Shown here piece after piece: positions 59,001 through 64,000 of a stretch of DNA of 64,000 bases. The number at the start of each line of letters is the position of its first letter. Position 1 is the first letter of the stretch. The notes beneath the pieces are model-generated. The model made no database searches. It worked only from the letters and a program-made list of their open reading frames with translations, and was not told the DNA's origin. Made by a program: the position numbers and the translations under genes. The DNA is from Paenibacillus spongiae. GTDB lineage: Bacteria; Bacillota; Bacilli; Paenibacillales; Paenibacillaceae. The DNA is taken from positions 2,932,501-2,996,500 of the forward strand of contig NZ_CP091430.1 in NCBI RefSeq assembly GCF_024734895.1. The letters run 5' to 3'.

Positions 59001-60353
59001 ATGCACTACAACATTTTAAAAGAAAATCTGCAGAATAAAACGGCGAAGGTGGGCGTCGTCGGTCTGGGGTATGTAGGATTGCCGTTAGCGATGGAAATGG
59101 TGAAAGGCGGTTTTACCGTTTATGGCATTGATTCGGATAACCGTAAAGTAGAGTCCCTTCTTGATGGAGAGTCCTATATTCAAGACGTAACAGGTTCTGT
59201 GGTGGCCGATTCCGTGGGCAACGGGAAATTTGTGCCAACCAGCCGATACGAAACCATTCGGGAATTGGATACGATCAGCATTTGCGTACCGACTCCACTC
59301 AGCGAAAACCAAGATCCGGACACTTCCTTTATCGTGAGCGTTGTTGATGAGATCAAGAAATATATCAAGAAAGGAACCTTGATCGTCCTTGAGAGCACGA
59401 CGTATCCTGGAACGACGGAAGAATTAATTCAATTTGAGCTTGAGGCTCTGGGATTAACGGCAGGCCGGGATTTCTTCCTATGCTTCTCGCCGGAACGCGT
59501 GGACCCGGGTAATCCCAACTACAATACGTACAATACGCCCAAGGTCATTGGCGGGACTACCGAGAAATGCAAAGAGCTAGGGGTAACGCTTTACAATAAC
59601 GTGGTCAAAACCGTCGTTCCGGTTTCTTCTCCTAAAGTAGCGGAGATGTCAAAGCTGCTTGAAAATACGTTTCGAAGCGTCAATATCGCTTTCGTCAACG
59701 AATTGGCCATGATGTGCGATCGAATGGCCATCGACGTGTGGGAGGTCATTCGAGCTGCTTCTACGAAACCGTTCGGATTCATGCCCTTTTATCCGGGGCC
59801 GGGAATCGGCGGTCACTGCATTCCGCTGGATCCGATGTATTTGTCTTGGAAAGCCAAAGAATTCCGTTTCTATAGCAAGTTTATCGAATTGGCCCAATCC
59901 ATTAACGATAATATGCCGGAATATGTGTTGAACAAAACGGCTCAAGTCTTAAATGTATATGCAAAATCGATCCGCAACTCGAAAGTATTGCTATTAGGCA
60001 TGTCCTATAAGCCGGATATCGACGATCTGCGAGAATCTCCCGGCTTGGAAATCTATGAATTATTCAAAAAAAGCGGTGCGAAAGTCGAATATTACGATCC
60101 GTATGCGACTTCGTTCAAAGACGAGCATGGTCATATCGTTCATACGGTAAAATACGATCCAGAAGCATTTTCGGAGTATGATTGCATGGTGTTGATCACC
60201 AATCACCGAAGCTTCAGCTATCATGAGTTAGCGGAGATGGGCGTTCCGATCATTGATACGCGCAATGCTTTTGCAGATATTAAGTCGGATAACATTCACA
60301 AGCTGGGAACCGGAATCAATCAAAAAGTTGTGAAAGTTCTTGTTGGTGCTTAA
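59001..60353 (+). CDS. Nucleotide-sugar 6-dehydrogenase, UDP-GlcNAc 6-dehydrogenase (WbpA) type
   Basis: This ~450-residue enzyme starts at ATG 59001 behind GAGGAGCGG. Twofold NAD-dependent oxidation of a UDP-sugar at C6 gives the uronic acid. N-terminal Rossmann domain: VGVVGLGYVGLPLAMEMVKG. Middle: SPERVDPGNPNYNTYNTPKV and KTVVPVSSPKVAEMSKLLEN. Active site: FMPFYPGPGIGGHCIPLDPM with Cys273. C-terminal: LLLGMSYKPDIDDLRESPGL. The PFGFMPFYPGPGIGGHC form and the SPERVDPGN form are those of WbpA/WbpO-type UDP-GlcNAc dehydrogenases rather than UDP-glucose dehydrogenases, so the product is probably UDP-GlcNAcA. The next gene overlaps its end. Confidence 0.88.
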   Translation: MHYNILKENLQNKTAKVGVVGLGYVGLPLAMEMVKGGFTVYGIDSDNRKVESLLDGESYIQDVTGSVVADSVGNGKFVPTSRYETIRELDTISICVPTPLSENQDPDTSFIVSVVDEIKKYIKKGTLIVLESTTYPGTTEELIQFELEALGLTAGRDFFLCFSPERVDPGNPNYNTYNTPKVIGGTTEKCKELGVTLYNNVVKTVVPVSSPKVAEMSKLLENTFRSVNIAFVNELAMMCDRMAIDVWEVIRAASTKPFGFMPFYPGPGIGGHCIPLDPMYLSWKAKEFRFYSKFIELAQSINDNMPEYVLNKTAQVLNVYAKSIRNSKVLLLGMSYKPDIDDLRESPGLEIYELFKKSGAKVEYYDPYATSFKDEHGHIVHTVKYDPEAFSEYDCMVLITNHRSFSYHELAEMGVPIIDTRNAFADIKSDNIHKLGTGINQKVVKVLVGA

Positions 60354-61254
60354 ATCTCCAAGAAAGGTGCCGTTTCTTAAAATCATCATGATCGCCTTGC
60401 TGTCCTGCATGGTGATCGCAACGGTTCTTATGCTGAAATGGGGATACGAAGATCCGGCTGTCAAAGCAACCTGGGTATGGGATACAAAAACTTTGATGAA
60501 AGACAAAAGCAAAATACTCGCTTTTGCCGAAGAGCAAGGAGTGAACGTGATCTTCCTGCACATCGACCGCAAATCAAAAGACTTTGAACCGTATCGAGCC
60601 TTCGTCGAGGAAGCTCACGGATTAGGTATTGAAGTCGAGGCGTTGGGAGGAGATCCGACCTGGGGATTAACCGGTTATCGAGAGGAAATTGCTTCCTTTA
60701 TCGAATGGATTGAAGATTATCAAAGTGCTGTAGGCGGACGAGCTGCATTTGACGGCATACACGTGGACATTGAACCCTATCTGCTGAAGGAATGGGAACA
60801 GGATCAAGACGATGTCGTACGCCAATGGACGGGGAATGTGGAATATTTGGTCAAAAAGGTGAAGCGGGACGTATCCTTGCGGGTATCGGCCGATCTTCCT
60901 TTCTGGATTCATAAGATTCCTGCCCGCCAAAGCGGGAGCGTAGGTGCTTGGATGATCGAGCAGCTCGACCGCGTTGTGATCATGGATTACCGGAATTTCG
61001 CCATCGGAAAGAACGGAATTATTGACAATGCTCTGCCGATGATTAGAGAAGGAACTAAAGCAGGGAAGCCTGTAATCATAGGTCTGGAAACGGCCCCTAC
61101 GAATGAAGGGGAGCACACCACTTTTTTTGGACAGGGCACCTCTAGCTTGCATCGGCAAATGCGGTTGACCCATATTTTCATGCGGTGGTATTCCGGATAT
61201 CAAGGCTTTTCCATCCATGACTACAAAAGCTGGAAAGAAGCCTCGGAATCGTAA
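60340..61254 (+). CDS. Membrane-anchored TIM-barrel-like protein with DIEPYLL motif, copy 1
   Basis: This ~304-residue protein overlaps the dehydrogenase stop by 14 bp; the start (TTG 60340, or GTG/ATG codons up to 60388) is uncertain. One N-terminal helix ([18 protein letters not shown]) puts the rest outside. The domain reads [101 protein letters not shown] and FSIHDYKSW. This is a strand order suggesting a (beta/alpha)8 barrel with Glu residues in DIEPY and LETA. It is homologous to the secreted protein at 62771. I do not recognise an established family; a glycosidase or deacetylase-like role on the polymer is inference. Confidence 0.72.
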   Translation: MLVLKSPRKVPFLKIIMIALLSCMVIATVLMLKWGYEDPAVKATWVWDTKTLMKDKSKILAFAEEQGVNVIFLHIDRKSKDFEPYRAFVEEAHGLGIEVEALGGDPTWGLTGYREEIASFIEWIEDYQSAVGGRAAFDGIHVDIEPYLLKEWEQDQDDVVRQWTGNVEYLVKKVKRDVSLRVSADLPFWIHKIPARQSGSVGAWMIEQLDRVVIMDYRNFAIGKNGIIDNALPMIREGTKAGKPVIIGLETAPTNEGEHTTFFGQGTSSLHRQMRLTHIFMRWYSGYQGFSIHDYKSWKEASES

Positions 61255-61321
61255 GAGAGAAGAAAATGAACGAGAGAGAAATCGATCCAGCCTGCAATCA
61301 CGAAAGGAAGGTACGATACGT

Positions 61322-62680
61322 ATGGGAAACTATTTTGGTACGGATGGGGTACGAGGCGTAGCAAACGGGAAGTTAAGCCCTGAATTGGTATTTCGATTAG
61401 GCCGATTCGGTGGATATGTGTTGACTCGGAATAATCAAGGGACCCGCCCTAAAATCGTAATCGGACGGGATACCCGCATTTCGGGTGAAATGCTTGAAGC
61501 GGCACTTGTTGCAGGTTTATTATCGATCGGTGCCGATGTTATACGTGTAGGAGTCATCTCTACGCCAGGCGTGGCGTACTTGACGAAATTAAGGGGAGCG
61601 GACGCAGGGGTGATGATTTCCGCTTCTCATAATCCTGTGGAGGATAACGGGATTAAATTTTTTGGAGGCGACGGATTTAAGCTGTCGGATGAAATGGAAG
61701 CGGAGATTGAATCGCTCCTTGATACGGATGAGGATCGGATTCCTCGCCCGATTGGTGCCGATGTGGGTGCGGTACAGGATGATCCCGAAGGCGGGCAAGC
61801 CTATATCGCTTATTTAAAGTCCACGGTTCATCATCGCTTCGAAGGGCTCAAAGTGGTCGTGGATTGTGCCAATGGGGCGGCTTCGATGCTCGCACCCCAG
61901 CTTTTCCGCGAATTGGGTGCGGACACGGTTGTACTGGCCCATCAACCGGACGGGTTGAATATTAACAAAGACTGCGGCTCTACGCATCCTGAAGCGGTTC
62001 AACAGGCTGTTTTGGAACATCGGGCCCATTTGGGCCTATCCTTTGACGGGGATGCGGATCGGCTCATTGCCGTCGATGAGAAGGGAACCATCGTTGATGG
62101 GGACCACATCCTCTTTATCCTGGCCGGATTCATGAAGAATAATCGTCGACTGAATAATAATACGGTGGTCTCCACGGTGATGAGCAACCTGGGCTTCTAT
62201 AAGGCGCTGGAGAAAAACGGAGTGAAGGCCAAACAAACCAAAGTCGGGGATCGCTATGTATTGGAGGAAATGGTACAAGGCGGATATAACCTGGGCGGGG
62301 AACAGTCAGGTCATATCGTGATGCTGGACTATAATACAACTGGTGACGGCATGCTGTGCGCGATCCAGTTGATGGATGTGATGAAGTCCGTATCCGAGCC
62401 TCTAAGCAGGCTTGCCGGGTGCATGACCAAGTACCCGCAGTTGCTGGTGAATGTTCAAGTCGAGGACAAATCGAAGCTGGAAGGGAATCAAAAAATCGAA
62501 GAAGCCATCCGATCCGTAGAGAAGAAGATGGGCGGGAGCGGAAGAGTGCTGGTTCGCCCTTCAGGCACGGAATCGATTGTGCGAGTCATGGCAGAGGGTC
62601 CGAATGAGCAAGAGCTTGCAAGCTTTGTAGATCTTATTGTCGATGTCGTTAAGGATGAATTGGTATTCAGTCTGGTTTAA
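61322..62680 (+). CDS. glmM: Phosphoglucosamine mutase
   Basis: This ~452-residue enzyme starts at ATG 61322 behind AAGGAAGG; the frame extends upstream without a ribosome site. It interconverts GlcN-6-P and GlcN-1-P on the way to UDP-GlcNAc. Motifs: [40 protein letters not shown] (phospho-Ser102), [17 protein letters not shown] (magnesium site), [20 protein letters not shown] (substrate specificity) and [16 protein letters not shown] (phosphate binding). Length is normal. The housekeeping glmM usually neighbours cdaA/ybbR; here it sits among polysaccharide genes, so it may be a dedicated second copy that boosts UDP-GlcNAc supply to the dehydrogenase and synthase. Confidence 0.93.
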   Translation: MGNYFGTDGVRGVANGKLSPELVFRLGRFGGYVLTRNNQGTRPKIVIGRDTRISGEMLEAALVAGLLSIGADVIRVGVISTPGVAYLTKLRGADAGVMISASHNPVEDNGIKFFGGDGFKLSDEMEAEIESLLDTDEDRIPRPIGADVGAVQDDPEGGQAYIAYLKSTVHHRFEGLKVVVDCANGAASMLAPQLFRELGADTVVLAHQPDGLNINKDCGSTHPEAVQQAVLEHRAHLGLSFDGDADRLIAVDEKGTIVDGDHILFILAGFMKNNRRLNNNTVVSTVMSNLGFYKALEKNGVKAKQTKVGDRYVLEEMVQGGYNLGGEQSGHIVMLDYNTTGDGMLCAIQLMDVMKSVSEPLSRLAGCMTKYPQLLVNVQVEDKSKLEGNQKIEEAIRSVEKKMGGSGRVLVRPSGTESIVRVMAEGPNEQELASFVDLIVDVVKDELVFSLV

Positions 62681-62726
62681 TCGAACTATAGTGATCAGCC
62701 ACTTGAATTGACGGAGAAATCGGAAC

Positions 62727-62750
62727 CGCCAATGACGGTGGCTTTTTACT
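62727..62750 (+). terminator. Weak terminator-like hairpin after glmM
   Basis: ACCGCC and GGTGGC around an AATGA loop, with one G-U pair, followed by TTTTTAC. Partial read-through into the next gene is likely because that gene starts about 20 bp later. Confidence 0.45.
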
Positions 62751-62770
62751 TAACCGTGAGGTGGTAGAAT

Positions 62771-64000
62771 ATGAAAAAATGGCTAATCTGTATGTTGATT
62801 ATAGCCCTAAGCGCAGCTGTCATTGTACCCGCTGTTCTTGCTGCTTCCCAAGTCCAAGTCATCGTGGATGGGCAGCTTGTGGCTTTCCCGGATGAACCTC
62901 CGTATGTCGATCGCAAATCCAACCGTACGATGGTACCGGCTAGATTCGTATCCGAAAAACTGGGTGCAAAGATGAAGTGGGATGGAAAATCAAACCAAGT
63001 GACTTTCTCGTATAAAGACAAAACGATCGTCTTAACGATAGGTCAAAACCATGCGCAAGTGAATGGTAAGGCGGTAACTTTCGATACGCCGGCGGTGATC
63101 AAAAATAACCGTACGATGATTCCGCTTCGTTTTATCAGCGAAATCTTTCAAGCTCAAGTGGAGTGGAATGCGAAACGCAATCAGGCCGTCGTGAAAACAT
63201 CGAAAATTCCCAAAGGTACGTGGATTTGGGATAGCAGCATCATCGAAAAGGATCAAGATAAAATATTAAGCTTTGCGAGCGATCATGATGTGACGGCCAT
63301 TTACCTTCAGATTAATAGGGATATTGCGCCTAAGGTGTATAAAGATTTTGTTCGAAGCGCCAACGAAAAGCAGATCAAAGTGGAGGCTCTGGCGGGCCGT
63401 CCCGAATGGGGTTTTAAGACGAACCAGGACCAAATTAAGAAATTTATTGAATGGACCCTGCAATACAATGCGTCCGTTGGATCGAAAGAACGCTTTGATG
63501 GCCTGCATTTTGATATTGAACCTTATCTCTTAGACGAATGGAAAACAAATAAGAAGATGGTTCTTGAAAATTGGATACATAATTTGAGATTTATAGATGA
63601 TAAAACCAAAGGAAGCGGCTTGAAGGTCACGTTAGATGTCCCTTATTGGCTTAATAGCGTTAAGGTACCCAATACCGATTATAGCTTTAGCGCATGGTTA
63701 TTGGAGAAGTTCGACTGCCTGGTGATCATGGATTATCGCAATCATGCATTAGGGAAGAACGGGATCGTCGAAAATGCCATTGCCATGTTGAGAGAAGCAT
63801 CCATTCTTAACAAGCAAGTGATCGTTGCAGTGGAAACCGCTAAAAACACAGAAAGCGATCGAACTTCGTTTTATTCCAAAAGTGTAGATTTCATGGAACA
63901 AGAGCTGCGAACCGCCCATCAAAAACTTTCTCGATATGCCAGTTATGCTGGAATGGCTATTCACGACTACAAAAGTTGGGTCGCAATGGGCGGAAAAGCC
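62771..64000 (+). CDS. Secreted protein: copper-amine-oxidase-N-like domain plus DIEPYLL TIM-barrel-like domain, copy 2 (runs off the window)
   Basis: At least 410 codons with no stop before position 64000; ATG 62771 follows GTGAGGTGG. A signal peptide (LICMLIIALSAAVIVPAVLA) precedes a Cu_amine_oxidN1-type domain at ~25-150 made of two repeats. The repeats carry NRTMVPARFVSEKLGAKMKW and NRTMIPLRFISEIFQAQVEW, a module common in Paenibacillus cell-surface proteins and thought to attach to the wall. The remainder aligns along its length with the 60340 protein: GTWIWDSSIIEKDQDKILSF, FDGLHFDIEPYLLDEW, CLVIMDYRNHALGKNG, QVIVAVETAK and MAIHDYKSW. It is probably the extracellular partner of the membrane-bound copy. 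Function is not known. Confidence 0.8.
   Translation, partial: MKKWLICMLIIALSAAVIVPAVLAASQVQVIVDGQLVAFPDEPPYVDRKSNRTMVPARFVSEKLGAKMKWDGKSNQVTFSYKDKTIVLTIGQNHAQVNGKAVTFDTPAVIKNNRTMIPLRFISEIFQAQVEWNAKRNQAVVKTSKIPKGTWIWDSSIIEKDQDKILSFASDHDVTAIYLQINRDIAPKVYKDFVRSANEKQIKVEALAGRPEWGFKTNQDQIKKFIEWTLQYNASVGSKERFDGLHFDIEPYLLDEWKTNKKMVLENWIHNLRFIDDKTKGSGLKVTLDVPYWLNSVKVPNTDYSFSAWLLEKFDCLVIMDYRNHALGKNGIVENAIAMLREASILNKQVIVAVETAKNTESDRTSFYSKSVDFMEQELRTAHQKLSRYASYAGMAIHDYKSWVAMGGKA

Overview
The window looks like chromosome of a Paenibacillaceae bacterium (Paenibacillus or a close relative). The evidence is a set of low-GC Gram-positive gene families (YesM/YesN-type two-component system, LplB/YtcP/LplA-type transporter, LytR-CpsA-Psr protein, RNase J, YolD), strong AGGAGG-type ribosome sites, rho-independent terminators between most units, and moderate GC content with visibly AT-richer patches at 1-5.8 kb and 50-53 kb. 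This is inference from gene content; no rRNA or tRNA gene is present to anchor it.

Layout. (1) 0-7 kb: remains of a sugar-utilisation locus. An apparently intact promoter with two LacI-like operators drives a wrecked ABC transporter (lipoprotein 5' end joined to a permease 3' end). It is followed by a 1,076-residue glycosidase-like protein, a GH32 enzyme and a truncated GH127 gene. (2) 7.5-9 kb: a Tat-exported beta-helix protein. (3) 9.8-13.5 kb: nirB-nirD-nirC (NADH nitrite reductase and nitrite channel) behind an FNR-like class II promoter. (4) 13.8-16.7 kb: AI-2E-family permease, LCP protein, YolD-like protein. (5) 16.9-32.5 kb: a polysaccharide-utilisation locus with response regulator, sensor kinase, two GH105 hydrolases, two heparinase II/III-like proteins and a complete oligosaccharide ABC transporter, interrupted by a PLP-dependent sulfur-amino-acid-type enzyme. 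(6) 32.5-39.3 kb: housekeeping and membrane genes (PAP2, a divergent PRPP synthetase, RNase J, CBS pair, a two-P-loop ATPase, DedA). (7) 39.5-43 kb: a GapB-type dehydrogenase behind a long palindrome, two families of non-coding repeats, and a lone chorismate synthase. (8) 44-46.2 kb: selD-selU. (9) 46.3-52.4 kb: small regulators and transporters, with two recognisable pseudogenes (frameshifted AraC regulator, deleted RlmCD-like methyltransferase).

(10) 53.2-64 kb is the most interesting part: a tightly spaced operon running off the window. It encodes a membrane-anchored clan GH-A hydrolase with a CBM9-like domain, a membrane HEAT-repeat protein, a processive family 2 glycosyltransferase, a protein with a degenerate receiver domain (Asp replaced by Glu), a UDP-GlcNAc 6-dehydrogenase-like enzyme, GlmM, and two related TIM-barrel-like proteins sharing a DIEPYLL motif. 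Together these suggest a synthase-dependent extracellular polysaccharide built from GlcNAc and/or its uronic acid. The subunit set is not one of the standard systems I know (cellulose, PNAG, Pel, alginate, hyaluronan).

No CRISPR array, complete insertion sequence, phage module or structured riboswitch was recognised. Functional calls rest on motif reading and memory of families, not on database searches.
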